64,000 nt of DNA from Paenibacillus senegalimassiliensis (lineage in GTDB: Bacteria; Bacillota; Bacilli; Paenibacillales; Paenibacillaceae). A program made the translations under genes and the position numbers. Each line of letters opens with the position of its first letter. Position 1 is the first letter of the stretch. The notes under the pieces were generated by a model. It was not told the DNA's origin and made no database searches. It worked only from the letters and a program-made list of their open reading frames with translations. Below are positions 33,557-42,948 of the stretch, piece after piece. The DNA is taken from the NCBI RefSeq assembly GCF_001486585.1, contig NZ_LN909041.1, positions 64,501 through 128,500 of the forward strand, in the 5' to 3' direction.

Positions 33557-34189
33557 TTAACCTTGGCGAATCAGACGCTGCATTTCTGCGGCTGTCGTCC
33601 GTTTGTCTTCCGTGCCGGTAATACCGCCGCCTACAATGACAAGGTCCGGCTGCGCCTGAATAACTTCTGGCAAGGTAGCGAGCTTGATTCCCCCTGCAAC
33701 GGCAACCTTGGCCTGCTTCACCACACGCTTGATCGTATTCAGGTCCTCAAAGGAATTTTTACCGACGGCCTGCAAATCATAACCTGTGTGTACGCAAATA
33801 TAGTCTACTCCAAAGAAATCCAATTCCTCCGCACGCGCCGCGATGTCTTTTACACCGATCATATCAACAAGGATTTGTCTGTTCTGCTTGCGAGCTTCCT
33901 CTACTGCACCCTTAATTGTCTCATCCTCGGCTACAGCCAGGATCGTCACAATATCCGCTCCCGCCTCCGAAGCCTTCATTACTTCATATCCAGCGGCATC
34001 CATTACCTTAAGATCGGCCAGCACCTTCAAATGTGGGAAAGTATCCTTGATTTCCTTGACCGCTCTCAGCCCCTCGTTGATTACGACGGGTGTGCCAATC
34101 TCCACGATATCAATATGTGCTTCTACCTCTTTAATCAATTCTTTTGCCTCTGGGATATTCACCAAGTCCAATGCTAACTGTAGTTCCAT
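33557..34189 (-). CDS. hxlA: 3-hexulose-6-phosphate synthase
   Basis: The 210-residue TIM barrel of the orotidine-phosphate decarboxylase suprafamily starts MELQLALDLVNIPEAKELI and holds VLADLKVMDAAGYE with the metal and proton-transfer residues, then VDYICVHTGYD and VAGGIKLATLPEV. It condenses formaldehyde with ribulose-5-phosphate. GGAGTGG precedes the ATG. It is first in the hxlAB operon, divergent from hxlR, and presumably induced by formaldehyde through HxlR. Confidence 0.95.
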   Translation of the reverse strand: MELQLALDLVNIPEAKELIKEVEAHIDIVEIGTPVVINEGLRAVKEIKDTFPHLKVLADLKVMDAAGYEVMKASEAGADIVTILAVAEDETIKGAVEEARKQNRQILVDMIGVKDIAARAEELDFFGVDYICVHTGYDLQAVGKNSFEDLNTIKRVVKQAKVAVAGGIKLATLPEVIQAQPDLVIVGGGITGTEDKRTTAAEMQRLIRQG

Positions 34190-34360
34190 TTATCTTCCAC
34201 TCCTCATTCGCTTGATTTGGCAGGCCGGGCTTTTGCTGCATCTCGTGCTGGTCTGGTATGCTGGTATAATGATGCATGAATGACTGAATGAGTAACCTGC
34301 CTGTAATTAAATACTAAGCGAGATATAGCCAGGAATGAAGAATGCACTTTTTTGTACGGT

Positions 34361-34379
34361 AGTAACTTAAAAGTAACTT
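34361..34379. promoter_or_regulatory. Direct repeat in hxlA-hxlR intergenic region, HxlR-type site
   Basis: AGTAACTT occurs at 34361-34368 and 34372-34379, one helical turn (11 bp) apart, directly between the divergent hxl genes. HxlR proteins are known to activate hxlAB from sites in this intergenic region, so these repeats are the likely target. Confidence 0.55.
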
Positions 34380-34402
34380 TTGTGCTGTAGGAGGGATTTG
34401 AG

Positions 34403-34771
34403 TTGTCCGATTTGCGAAAAGAAATTATGGATAAGCTGAAAAGTGGTGATTATAACTGCGAAAAGGAATTAACGCTGTCAGTCATCGGAGGAAAGTGGAA
34501 GTTGATCATTTTGTGGCATCTGGATAAGGAGGGACCGCAGCGGTTCAGCGAGCTCCAGCGTTTATTGCCGAAAATCACGCATAAAATGCTAACCAGCCAG
34601 CTTAAGGAAATGATGGATGATGGTATTATTCACCGCGAGGTGTATCCCGAGGTTCCGCCCAAGGTGGAATATTCATTGACCCACCTTGGGCAGACCTTAA
34701 TGCCAATTCTGGAGCTCATGTATGACTGGGGGCGGATGCGGATTGCCGATATCACCTCACCAGGGTCATAA
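34403..34771 (+). CDS. hxlR: HxlR-family winged-helix regulator
   Basis: The 122-residue protein has the HxlR family core: [22 protein letters not shown] with the redox- or aldehyde-responsive N-terminal Cys, [20 protein letters not shown] as recognition helix, and [16 protein letters not shown] as wing and C-helix. The TTG start has GGAGGG seven bases upstream. Divergence from hxlA identifies it as the true hxl activator rather than a distant family member. Its 3' end overlaps the convergent ATPase gene by 20 bp. Confidence 0.92.
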   Translation: MSDLRKEIMDKLKSGDYNCEKELTLSVIGGKWKLIILWHLDKEGPQRFSELQRLLPKITHKMLTSQLKEMMDDGIIHREVYPEVPPKVEYSLTHLGQTLMPILELMYDWGRMRIADITSPGS

Positions 34772-35843
34772 GTTCTGCACGAATGCCATCTCTGAATTCA
34801 TCCACAATGGTAAAATCCATGGCTGCAACGTAGATCTCTTCTAGCTGATCACGATGCCGTTTGGCTTCGGCCAGAGAGGAAATTCCCTGCTGCATCTTGG
34901 CCTTATATTGTACACCCACCTGCGCGATCTCTGCGGCAAAGCGCTCGTCAGTACCCGGCGCAACAAATACGCTGTAGGTATCAAGGATTTCATCACCAGC
35001 CCGTTCGGGATGGTATTCATGCGGTGCCGTACTGTCAAAGATAGCAAAATCCAGATCGCGAACAATGACCATATCCAGGCTATACGGATCAAAGCCGCAA
35101 TGATAGACTTCGATATCGTAGCCCCGCTGCTCCGCTGCTTCGGCCACTTTCTTGAGAATCGTGGATTTCCCCGTGCCTGCGCGCCCTTTGAGGAAATAGC
35201 GTTTGGCCAAGCCCTCCGTTAAATTAGGTACAAAATCAACCGCCCCTGTTGGTGTCGCTGCACCCAAGAAGCGATGCTTGACCTCGGCCCTGCCGGACTG
35301 CTTCTTCTCTTGGAAGAGGCGATGCAGAAGCTCCTCCGTCCATGCATTTGCCTTCTCAAAATCCATCTGTCCGAAGTAGATTTCTTCCCACTCATCATGA
35401 ATTTGGAGTGCATCGGCAAAATGGCCATAGGCCGCCTGATAAGCATCGGTTATCTGTTGGTTCAATCGTTCAATCGTTGCCCGCTGAGCAGCCAATTGCC
35501 GTGAATGCCAGGCCATCCCGAGATTCACATATTCCTCTACCGCACCCGGTGCTTTGGGCTCGAACACATGCGGCGCCGTACCATCAACAATCCCGGCCTT
35601 CAGAGCGGGGATGATTACCGCATCGATGGAATCCCGATCTGACGAGCAATGAATATACTCGATATCGAGACCTTGTTCCGACCATTCCGAGCCGATCGCC
35701 TTCATTAAGGAGGATTTCCCCGTTCCCGGGCCACCTTTCAAAATAAATAATCGCCGGAGTCCCTGAAAGTTCGACTCAAACAAGTTATGGAAGCCTCGTG
35801 CCGTATTCCCGCCACCGAAGTACCTTAATATTTTCCCTGCCAT
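34752..35843 (-). CDS. Two-P-loop ATPase of unknown function (PRK06851-like)
   Basis: The 363-residue protein contains two homologous halves, each with a Walker A motif: [17 protein letters not shown] near residue 36 and [17 protein letters not shown] near residue 210. Each is followed about 30 residues on by a strand leading to [12 protein letters not shown] or [12 protein letters not shown]. The duplication is clear, and both loops look functional. Spore formers carry such proteins widely, but I know of no proven role. GGAAGGG precedes the ATG. It overlaps hxlR convergently, so its position gives little functional clue. Confidence 0.8.
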   Translation of the reverse strand: MAGKILRYFGGGNTARGFHNLFESNFQGLRRLFILKGGPGTGKSSLMKAIGSEWSEQGLDIEYIHCSSDRDSIDAVIIPALKAGIVDGTAPHVFEPKAPGAVEEYVNLGMAWHSRQLAAQRATIERLNQQITDAYQAAYGHFADALQIHDEWEEIYFGQMDFEKANAWTEELLHRLFQEKKQSGRAEVKHRFLGAATPTGAVDFVPNLTEGLAKRYFLKGRAGTGKSTILKKVAEAAEQRGYDIEVYHCGFDPYSLDMVIVRDLDFAIFDSTAPHEYHPERAGDEILDTYSVFVAPGTDERFAAEIAQVGVQYKAKMQQGISSLAEAKRHRDQLEEIYVAAMDFTIVDEFRDGIRAELMTLVR

Positions 35844-35944
35844 GCTTACCCTTCCTTTCTCTACCCTTCGCCTAGACTGCTATCACCTTACAATATGCGT
35901 CAGGTTATGGGGAGGTGCCCAGGGATTAAGATGGCTGGAGACCG

Positions 35945-36574
35945 CTATTGCGGATTTAATAAGGCGAGAATATCGCGCGGGTGTTCAAACTTATATTTTG
36001 CCGGAATCGCTTCAGGTTGTCTGCACCCCCATAAGGCTAATCCAAAATCGACTCCCGCCTCTCTGGCACATTCGGAATCATAAATGGTGTCTCCAATATA
36101 GATCGATGTTTCAGCCTTGGCCCCGGACATTTCAAGGAATTTGAGCAGGGGCTCCGGATGGGGCTTATGCAGTTCAGTATCGTCGGCACATATAGCATAG
36201 GTCAGATCATAAACAAGGCCAAACGGAATAAAGTCATCCAGAAACTCCTGATAGGTCTTGGACGTGACTACCCCGGTCACCACCGATTGCTCTTTCAAAT
36301 CAACAAGCAGGGGCTGAATTCCTTCATACACATGAATCATATGGCGATATTCCCGCTGCATGAGTGCATTCCACTTCTTATTAGCCACCTCAATGTAATC
36401 CACACCAAGCTGCCGCAGGGATACAGAACCAGGGATGCCAAGCACAAACGCCAGGTCTTGCTGGCTCATTTCCACGCCGTAATTCTGCTTCAAGAGCTTC
36501 TGCAAGGAGCCCAGCACAGCTTGCTCCGTATTCATCAAAGTACCATCAACGTCAAAAATAAATGTACTATACAC
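35945..36574 (-). CDS. HAD-superfamily phosphatase, phosphoglycolate phosphatase-like
   Basis: A roughly 209-residue HAD hydrolase. Motif I is FIFDVDGTLMNTE at the N-terminus, motif II is GVVTSKT, and motifs III/IV are KPHPEPLLKFLE and YIGDTIYDSECAREAG. The helical cap lies between motifs I and II. The start is the GTG at 36574, because AAGGAGG lies eight bases upstream of it and after the ATG of the longer frame. The substrate is unknown; small sugar phosphates are typical. A 14-bp palindrome lies about 57 bases upstream, suggesting control by the adjacent LacI-type regulator. Confidence 0.88.
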   Translation of the reverse strand: MYSTFIFDVDGTLMNTEQAVLGSLQKLLKQNYGVEMSQQDLAFVLGIPGSVSLRQLGVDYIEVANKKWNALMQREYRHMIHVYEGIQPLLVDLKEQSVVTGVVTSKTYQEFLDDFIPFGLVYDLTYAICADDTELHKPHPEPLLKFLEMSGAKAETSIYIGDTIYDSECAREAGVDFGLALWGCRQPEAIPAKYKFEHPRDILALLNPQ

Positions 36575-36630
36575 GAAGCCTTCCTCCTTTAGCATGATGG
36601 GTGATGCGCGTCTATTTACATGCTAAAGTA

Positions 36631-36644
36631 TGAAATGCATTTCA
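36631..36644. promoter_or_regulatory. Perfect 14-bp palindrome, candidate LacI-family operator
   Basis: TGAAATGCATTTCA is a perfect dyad between the LacI-type gene stop and the HAD gene start. LacI/GalR proteins usually bind dyads of 14-18 bp with this TG.AA....TT.CA frame, so the neighbouring regulator is the natural candidate. Confidence 0.5.
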
Positions 36645-36653
36645 GGTCAAGAG

Positions 36654-37604
36654 CTACACCGATGATCGCATGATAATTTGATAAGGAATTTCAGTTTTGG
36701 CCTTGGACTTCTCAACCACCAGATCGAAGGCTTGCTCTCCAACTTGCACCAGTCGATGATCGACGGTTGATAGATTCAGAGCGACCCCGACAGGCTGATT
36801 CTCCTGGCCGATGATTGCCAGTTCCTCTGGGACCCGCAGCCCGGCAGTTCTTGCATATTGATAAATGCCTGCGGCAACCTCATCGCCATTCGCATAAATA
36901 GCTGTAGGCTTGCTCTGCGCCTGTAGCCATTGCCTGGCCGCATTTGCTCCATCCGCCATGCTGTAGCAATCCTTGATATGCAAAGAGGGGGCAAGCTCCC
37001 CGAACACTTGCTGATAAGCTCTTATCGTCAGCCGCGTACTGTTGCTCTCCTGCCCCCTGGCAGTGGTAAAAGCAACCCGGGAATGTCCCTTGCTCTTCAA
37101 CAGTTGAAAAGCATCGACATAAGAGGCATATCGGTCCATGTAAGCACAAGCAATATCCGGATGATCCGTGAACTCGCAAGCTACCAGCGTGCCATACTTG
37201 GCATAGGGAACAATGGTATCCCAAGGATTCGAGCGAGAGGTAATGATGATCCCGTCCAGTTGTTTGTTCTTCAGCATATCCAAGTAACTGATCTCGTTCT
37301 CGGGCTGATAGTTGGTAGGGAGCACCATGACAGAATAATGGCGTTCGACCGACCGGTTAAGCACCCCATGCAGCATCTGATCGAAGGCCTGATTATTGTT
37401 ATGCGGCATGATGACGCCGATGGTTCTCGTGCTCTGCCGAATCAAATCAACGGCTAAACGATTTGGCGTATAATCCAGTTCGTTAATTGCCCGCTTTACC
37501 GCGATTCGCTTCTCCTCCGATACATAAGGATTGCCGTTCAGCACCCTTGATACGGTAGATACCGATACTCCCGCACGCTTTGCAACATCATGTATATTAG
37601 CCAT
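36654..37604 (-). CDS. LacI-family transcriptional regulator
   Basis: The 316-residue repressor has the N-terminal helix-turn-helix NIHDVAKRAGVSVSTVSRVL, the hinge TPNRLAVDLIR and a periplasmic-binding-protein-like sensor domain (TIGVIMPHNNNQAFDQML through ALNLSTVDHRLVQVGEQAFD). It probably senses a sugar. It stands between a HAD phosphatase gene (same strand, downstream) and the divergent mannanase gene, so either may be its target. The mannanase is the stronger idea for a sugar sensor. Its upstream region carries a small insertion-like element (37625-37710). Confidence 0.93.
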   Translation of the reverse strand: MANIHDVAKRAGVSVSTVSRVLNGNPYVSEEKRIAVKRAINELDYTPNRLAVDLIRQSTRTIGVIMPHNNNQAFDQMLHGVLNRSVERHYSVMVLPTNYQPENEISYLDMLKNKQLDGIIITSRSNPWDTIVPYAKYGTLVACEFTDHPDIACAYMDRYASYVDAFQLLKSKGHSRVAFTTARGQESNSTRLTIRAYQQVFGELAPSLHIKDCYSMADGANAARQWLQAQSKPTAIYANGDEVAAGIYQYARTAGLRVPEELAIIGQENQPVGVALNLSTVDHRLVQVGEQAFDLVVEKSKAKTEIPYQIIMRSSV

Positions 37605-37624
37605 AGCCAGCTTCTCCTGTATCT

Positions 37625-37710
37625 CACTTTTAGAGGTAGTTCAAAAATTTGGCTTCCCAGGACGAAGTTGTTCAAGGAGTAGATTCGACTTTTTGAACTC
37701 ACACTTTTAG
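37625..37710. repeat. Small inverted-repeat element with 9-bp flanking duplication (MITE-like)
   Basis: AGTTCAAAAA (37638-37647) is repeated inverted as TTTTTGAACT (37690-37699). The 68-bp unit is flanked by identical 9-mers CACTTTTAG at 37625-37633 and 37702-37710. That is the structure left by insertion of a small non-autonomous element with target duplication. The ends outside the 10-bp arms match imperfectly. It sits just upstream of the LacI-type gene. Confidence 0.55.
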
Positions 37711-37883
37711 CAATAGAATACCATAATACGAGAATACGAGGATTGAGGAGGCAAGGGGAAATTTTCAGCATGGATATATTTACAATAATTGGTACTCATG
37801 CTATATTGGCTATGAAAGCGCATCCATGAGTTGATAGATTAAACAAGGATTTATCATTTCTTACATGGAAAGGAAAGGTGAAG

Positions 37884-40460
37884 ATGAAAAATTGGCTGAA
37901 AAAGGCAAGTGCACTAACGCTCGCATGGACCCTGTTGCTCGGACTATTGGCAGCGCCCGTTTACGCAGACACCCTACCGCTTTTCACTATTGAAGGCGAA
38001 GACGCCCAGCTTACTTCCGACCTTCAAGTCGCCACCGAAATTTATGGACAACCCAAGCCCGGCTATTCCGGCAGCGGGTTTGTCTGGATGCAGAACTCGG
38101 GTACGATTACGTTCAACGTAACGGTCCCGGAAACCGGTATGTATGCCATCTCCACCCGGTATATGCAGGAGCTTAGCGCTGATGGCAGGCTGCAATATTT
38201 AGCAGTGAACGGCGTGACGAAGGGATCGTATATGCTGCCCTACACAACAGAGTGGTCGAATTATGAATTTGGCTTCCACAAGCTGACCCAAGGAAGCAAT
38301 ACCATTGAGCTCAAGGCCGGCTGGGGCTTTGCTTATTTTGATACCTTCACGGTGGATTTCGCTGACCTGGACCCATTGGAAGTACAGCCGATCTTGACTG
38401 ATGCTCAAGCTACGCCGGAAACGCAAATTCTGATGAACTATTTGACCGAGGTATATGGCCATCATATTATTTCCGGCCAGCAGGAGATATACGGAAGCGG
38501 AAATGACGGCAATTACGAGTTGGAGTTTGATTGGATTTATGACCTAACCGGGAAGTATCCGGCTATTCGCGGCTTTGACTTTATGAACTACAACCCGTTA
38601 TACGGCTGGGAGGACGGCACCACCGATCGCATGATCGATTGGGTGAACAACCGGGGCGGGATCGCTACGGCCTCTTGGCATATCAATGTGCCACGGAACT
38701 TCACCACCTATCAGCTCGGAGATTTCGTGGATTGGAAGGAAGCCACCTACAAGCCTACGGAGACTAACTTCAACACCGCCAATGCGGTAGTTCCAGGGAC
38801 GAAAGAATACCAATATGTGATGACGACGATTGAGGATTTGGCGCAGCAGCTTCAGATCTTGCAGGATAATGATGTACCCGTCATTTTCCGCCCTTACCAT
38901 GAAGCCGAGGGCAATGGCGGCCTGAACGGGGAAGGAGCCTGGTTCTGGTGGGCATCGGCTGGCGCGGAGGTGTACAAGCAATTATGGGACCTCCTCTATA
39001 CCGAGTTGACAGAGACCTATGACCTGCACAACTTGATCTGGACTTACAATAGTTACGTCTATAGCACTTCTCCGGCTTGGTATCCGGGTGACGATCAGGT
39101 AGATTTGGTCGGCTATGATAAATACAATACGATCTACAACCGACATGACGGGCTATCGGGCGTACCTAATGAGGATGCGATCACCTCGATCTTCTATCAG
39201 CTCGTTGATTTGACCGACGGCAAGAAGATGGTAGCCATGACTGAAAATGATACCGTCCCAAGCCTGCAAAATTTAACGGAGGAAAAATCTGGCTGGCTGT
39301 ACTTCTGTCCTTGGTACGGTGAGCACCTGATGAGTTCGGCCTTTAACTATCCGGCCACGCTGACTACGCTGTACCAAAGTGATTATGTCATCACGCTGGA
39401 TGAGCTGCCTGACCTCAAGAATAACAACCCCATTCCAAGTGCATCGATTACACCGGGTAACATCGAGCTTGACCGAAATACGGCAAATCCCGGTGACCAA
39501 ACCATCACGATTCAATTCAACGGTCACTCGTTAACCGCGCTTCGGTTAGATGGCCAGGCGCTGGAAGTAGGGCAGGATTATACACTGAGTGGAAATACAC
39601 TTGTGTTGAAAAAGGAGTTCTTGTCTCAGTTACCGGTGGGTACCCATTCCATTCTCTTTGACTTCAACCAGGGAAAGGACGCCGTCTTAAAAGTCAGCAT
39701 TGTGGATTCCACGCCTAGTGCCGTCATTTCACCGGTAAATGCAACCTTTGATCAGGCAGCAAACTTACAGCAAGATATTGCAGTATCTCTTAGCTTAAAC
39801 GGACATCAACTCACCAGCATCGCAAATGGAGGCCAGACGCTAACAGCGGGTCAAGATTATACGACATCCGGTTCCTCTGTTATCTTAAGCAAAACCTATC
39901 TGTCCACGCTGCCGCTCGGTCAGCATGTGCTTACCTTTGCTTTTAGCGGAGGAAATAATGCCCTGCTTACCGTAGGTGTAGTGGATACTAGCGTGCCTGT
40001 TCCCGCCGGAGACTTGACAGTCCAAGCCTTCAATGGCAATACAAGCGCCTCCACCAACGGGATATCCCCGAAATTCAAAATCATTAATACAGGGGATTCA
40101 GCGATTGAACTTAGCGATGTCACCCTTCGGTACTACTACACAGTTGATGGAGACAACCCGCAAAGCTTCTGGTGTGACTGGGCCAACATCGGTAGCGCCA
40201 ACGTCAACGGACAATTCGTGAAGCTGGAAAGCCCGGTCACGGGAGCTGATTATGCGCTGGAGATTGGGTTTACCGCTTCGGCCGGAGCCTTGAACCCTGG
40301 TGAAAGTGCAGAGATTCAAACCCGCTTCTCCAAGAACAACTGGGCCAATTATGACCAGACCAATGATTATTCCTTCAAGGCTTCCGCCAGCCAGTTCGAA
40401 AATCATGAGCAGGTGACCGGATACGTGAATGGGCAGCTCATTTGGGGCATTGAGCCGTAA
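37884..40460 (+). CDS. Secreted GH26 beta-mannanase with CBM35-like, two X2 and CBM3 modules
   Basis: The roughly 858-residue enzyme has a signal peptide (cleavage near VYA-DTL). Residues 35-165 form a CBM35-like module (EGEDAQL, GYSGSGFVW). Residues 175-510 form the GH26 barrel, with the acid/base Glu in FRPYHEAEGNGG and the nucleophile Glu in MVAMTENDTVP. Two X2/CBX2 modules of about 90 residues follow (SITPGNIELDRNTANPGDQ and VISPVNATFDQAANLQQD), then a C-terminal CBM3 (LTVQAFNGNTSASTNGISPKF). It would cut mannan embedded in cellulose. ATG 37884 follows AAAGG, and a GTG two codons earlier is an alternative. The divergent LacI-type gene may repress it. Confidence 0.93.
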   Translation: MKNWLKKASALTLAWTLLLGLLAAPVYADTLPLFTIEGEDAQLTSDLQVATEIYGQPKPGYSGSGFVWMQNSGTITFNVTVPETGMYAISTRYMQELSADGRLQYLAVNGVTKGSYMLPYTTEWSNYEFGFHKLTQGSNTIELKAGWGFAYFDTFTVDFADLDPLEVQPILTDAQATPETQILMNYLTEVYGHHIISGQQEIYGSGNDGNYELEFDWIYDLTGKYPAIRGFDFMNYNPLYGWEDGTTDRMIDWVNNRGGIATASWHINVPRNFTTYQLGDFVDWKEATYKPTETNFNTANAVVPGTKEYQYVMTTIEDLAQQLQILQDNDVPVIFRPYHEAEGNGGLNGEGAWFWWASAGAEVYKQLWDLLYTELTETYDLHNLIWTYNSYVYSTSPAWYPGDDQVDLVGYDKYNTIYNRHDGLSGVPNEDAITSIFYQLVDLTDGKKMVAMTENDTVPSLQNLTEEKSGWLYFCPWYGEHLMSSAFNYPATLTTLYQSDYVITLDELPDLKNNNPIPSASITPGNIELDRNTANPGDQTITIQFNGHSLTALRLDGQALEVGQDYTLSGNTLVLKKEFLSQLPVGTHSILFDFNQGKDAVLKVSIVDSTPSAVISPVNATFDQAANLQQDIAVSLSLNGHQLTSIANGGQTLTAGQDYTTSGSSVILSKTYLSTLPLGQHVLTFAFSGGNNALLTVGVVDTSVPVPAGDLTVQAFNGNTSASTNGISPKFKIINTGDSAIELSDVTLRYYYTVDGDNPQSFWCDWANIGSANVNGQFVKLESPVTGADYALEIGFTASAGALNPGESAEIQTRFSKNNWANYDQTNDYSFKASASQFENHEQVTGYVNGQLIWGIEP

Positions 40461-40504
40461 GCGAGCTAGTAGAATTAACAACCAGCAGAATAATTAGGTT
40501 AATC

Positions 40505-40558
40505 AAGCGAGGGGCAGCCCGGTGGTGCATTTTCCGGGAGGCCCGCTCGCTTTCTATT
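40505..40558 (+). terminator. Terminator after the mannanase gene
   Basis: AAGCGAGGGGC pairs with GCCCGCTCGCTT, with a bulge, around an internal GC-rich hairpin (CCCGG...CCGGG), followed by a T-rich tract. Confidence 0.7.
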
Positions 40559-40578
40559 TCTCATAGGAAGCACGCCCG

Positions 40579-40783
40579 CTACCTTCGACTGCTCACCATC
40601 AGATACAGGAAATAGGGCGCACCAATTACCGCAGTGAGAATACCGGCCGGCACCTCTATCGGTTGCAGCACGGTCCTTGCTTGATATAAAGGAGCGTATG
40701 CATCCGAGTGCTTCTTCGTTTCGGCCAAGAGGTCCAGCGGCCTTTAAAGTAAATCAGTCTGCGTATGGCGGCATACGGAACGT
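40579..40783 (-). pseudogene. Remnant of an iron-siderophore (FecCD-type) uptake locus
   Basis: The minus-strand reading that ends at the stop at 40579-40581 is [18 protein letters not shown] followed by [15 protein letters not shown], the conserved C-terminus of FecCD-type siderophore permeases (PxExPxGxxTAxxGxPxF). About 35 residues survive; upstream the likeness is lost. In another frame a short start ([20 protein letters not shown]) with GGGGAG upstream runs into the same stretch and stops. This looks like the two ends of an operon joined by a large deletion. A Fur box is still present at 40809-40823, which supports the iron-uptake origin. Confidence 0.7.
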
Positions 40784-40808
40784 TCCCCTTCATATAACTC
40801 CCCACCCC

Positions 40809-40823
40809 TGATAATGATTCTCA
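40809..40823. promoter_or_regulatory. Orphan Fur box
   Basis: TGATAATGATTCTCA matches the 7-1-7 Fur consensus TGATAATNATTATCA at 14 of 15 positions (N counted as a match). It lies upstream of the FecCD remnant on the minus strand and 125 bases before the GHL6-type gene on the plus strand, so it could now act on that gene or on nothing. Confidence 0.7.
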
Positions 40824-40948
40824 ATACATCATCAGTGTACATTAATCTCCTAACCTACACAATTGATTGTTATTTAAAGCTTGTCAGGCTTAAAATCTAT
40901 ATTATCACTATCGGTTTTTACTATTTAACTTGAAGGGGTTGTTTATCT

Positions 40949-42934
40949 ATGCGTTTTCGTCAGGTTCATCTCGACTTCCATACCTCCGAGGCCATTCCCG
41001 AAATCGGAGCGCAATTCTCCAAATCCCAGTTTCAAGATATGCTGCGGGCCGGGCACGTCGATTCCGTTACGGTCTTCTCCAAATGCCATCACGGCTGGGC
41101 GTACCACCCCAGTGAAGCCAACGAAACTCATCCTCATCTCGCCTTTGACCTGTTAGGGGAAATGATCGCCGCAGCCCATGAAATCGACGTCCTAACACCG
41201 GTCTATTTATCGGCTGGTCTTGACGAGAAGCTAGCTCGCCGCCATCCCGAATGGCTGATTCGCGATGAAGAGGAACGGACCCGCTGGGCCAAAGATTTTA
41301 TGACGCCAGGCTATCACGAGTTCTGCTTCAATACCCCTTATCTGGATATCCTGCTTGCACAAATCCATGAAGTCGTTACCCGCTATGAGATTGACGGCCT
41401 ATTTCTCGATATTGTCGGAGCGCGCAAATGTCGCTGCCAATACTGCGTGGCCACGTTGCGGGCCGCGGGTCAGGACCCCCGTGACGATGCAGCCGTAGAG
41501 GCGCTGGGCGAGCAAACCTTCCTGAACTATACACAACGCGTACGCGAGGTAATTAACGCCGTTAAGCCCGGTTTGCCGCTCTACCATAATAACGGTCACC
41601 AAACGAGAGGACGCCGCGATCTTGCCCATATTAATACCCATCTAGAACTGGAATCACTTCCGACCGGTGGCTGGGGTTATGACCACTTTCCACTGTCGGC
41701 GCGCTATGTCCAGACGCTGGGCATGGAGTATCTTGGTATGACCGGGAAGTTCCATACCTCCTGGGGCGAATTTGGCGGCTATAAGCATCCGAATGCGCTG
41801 CGGTTTGAAGCCGCACTCAGCCTGGCCCACGGCGCCAAATGCTCAATCGGCGATCAGCTGCATCCCTCAGGCTTGATGGATATAGCCACCTATGCCCTGA
41901 TCGGTGCCGCCTATGCCGAGGTGGAAGCCAAGGAACCGTGGTGCGACGGGGTAGAATCGGTTGCCGACATCGCGATTCTGTCTCTGGAAGCGGCGCGCGA
42001 AGCTTGTCCGGATAGTCAGGCGCTCAAGGACCGCACCAACCTGGCCGACGCCGGAGCGGTACGCATCTTGACCGAAGGCCATTATCTCTTTGACGTGATA
42101 GACACGTTGAGTGATTTTACGGCCTACAAGGTGCTGATTCTGCCAGATGAAGTACCGGTATGGCCGGAGCTGGCTGCCCGAATCGAAGCCTTTACAACAG
42201 GAGGCGGCAAGCTGCTGGTCACCGGCCGTTCAGGGTTGAATATGACTGGCGATGCTTTTGCCCTAGATATGGGGATTCGCTGGCTAGGGACCAATACCTA
42301 CCGTCCTGCCTATTTCCATCCGCATTTCCAGCCCGGCGTCCTGTTGCCAACCTCCTATGCAATGTACAGTGAAGGGCAGCTTGTAGACATTCAGGAGGGA
42401 CAAGTGCTGGGCCATGTGGAGAATCCCTACTTCAACCGTGATCTCTTCGCATTTAGTTCGCACCGGCACACTCCAAGTGCCAGGAATGATAACGGACCCG
42501 GAATGATCGAGTCCCGGAGCGGAATCTATATCGCTTGGGATCTATTCAGTGAATATGCCGACGCAGGCCATCTCATCCTGAAAGAAATCGTACTTCACGC
42601 CTTATCGAGCCTGCTTCCGCAGCCGGTCTTAAGCACCAACCTCCCGGCTCGCGGCATCACGACTCTGCAATATCAGCGGAAGGAGAAGCGATATGTCAAT
42701 CATTTGCTGTATGCATCTCCTGTACTGAAAGGGCAAGTCGAGGTCATTGAAGATATCGTGCCCTTACAGGATATTTCCGTCTGCCTCCGTCTCCCTGACG
42801 ACACCGCCCGTGTCCGCCGCATCTATCTGGCCCCATCAATGATAGAGCTACCTTTCACGGAAGAAGAGGGGGAACTTGCTTACAGCATCCCCCGCATAGA
42901 GAATCATCAGATGGTAGTCATTGAACTGGAGTAG
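40949..42934 (+). CDS. GHL6/GH42M-type glycoside hydrolase-like protein
   Basis: The 661-residue cytosolic protein (no signal peptide) starts with a TIM-barrel domain of the hypothetical glycosyl hydrolase 6 type (RFRQVHLDFHTSEAIPEIG, DGLFLDIVG, LYHNNGHQTRG). A beta-galactosidase-trimerisation-like domain follows from about residue 335 (VADIAILSLEAAREACPD, YKVLILPDEVPVWPELAARIE, GGGKLLVTG), then a small beta domain. Such proteins are thought to cleave short oligosaccharides inside the cell; fucosidase-like and galactosidase-like activities are proposed. It lies between the mannanase and a galactonate-type pathway in opposite orientation. GAAGGGG precedes the ATG. Confidence 0.82.
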   Translation: MRFRQVHLDFHTSEAIPEIGAQFSKSQFQDMLRAGHVDSVTVFSKCHHGWAYHPSEANETHPHLAFDLLGEMIAAAHEIDVLTPVYLSAGLDEKLARRHPEWLIRDEEERTRWAKDFMTPGYHEFCFNTPYLDILLAQIHEVVTRYEIDGLFLDIVGARKCRCQYCVATLRAAGQDPRDDAAVEALGEQTFLNYTQRVREVINAVKPGLPLYHNNGHQTRGRRDLAHINTHLELESLPTGGWGYDHFPLSARYVQTLGMEYLGMTGKFHTSWGEFGGYKHPNALRFEAALSLAHGAKCSIGDQLHPSGLMDIATYALIGAAYAEVEAKEPWCDGVESVADIAILSLEAAREACPDSQALKDRTNLADAGAVRILTEGHYLFDVIDTLSDFTAYKVLILPDEVPVWPELAARIEAFTTGGGKLLVTGRSGLNMTGDAFALDMGIRWLGTNTYRPAYFHPHFQPGVLLPTSYAMYSEGQLVDIQEGQVLGHVENPYFNRDLFAFSSHRHTPSARNDNGPGMIESRSGIYIAWDLFSEYADAGHLILKEIVLHALSSLLPQPVLSTNLPARGITTLQYQRKEKRYVNHLLYASPVLKGQVEVIEDIVPLQDISVCLRLPDDTARVRRIYLAPSMIELPFTEEEGELAYSIPRIENHQMVVIELE

Positions 42935-42948
42935 GGCGCGATACGATC

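Noticed and set aside
37812..37825. Catabolite-responsive element upstream of the mannanase
   Set aside because: TGAAAGCGCATCCA matches the cre consensus with two mismatches in the conserved arm, too weak to list.
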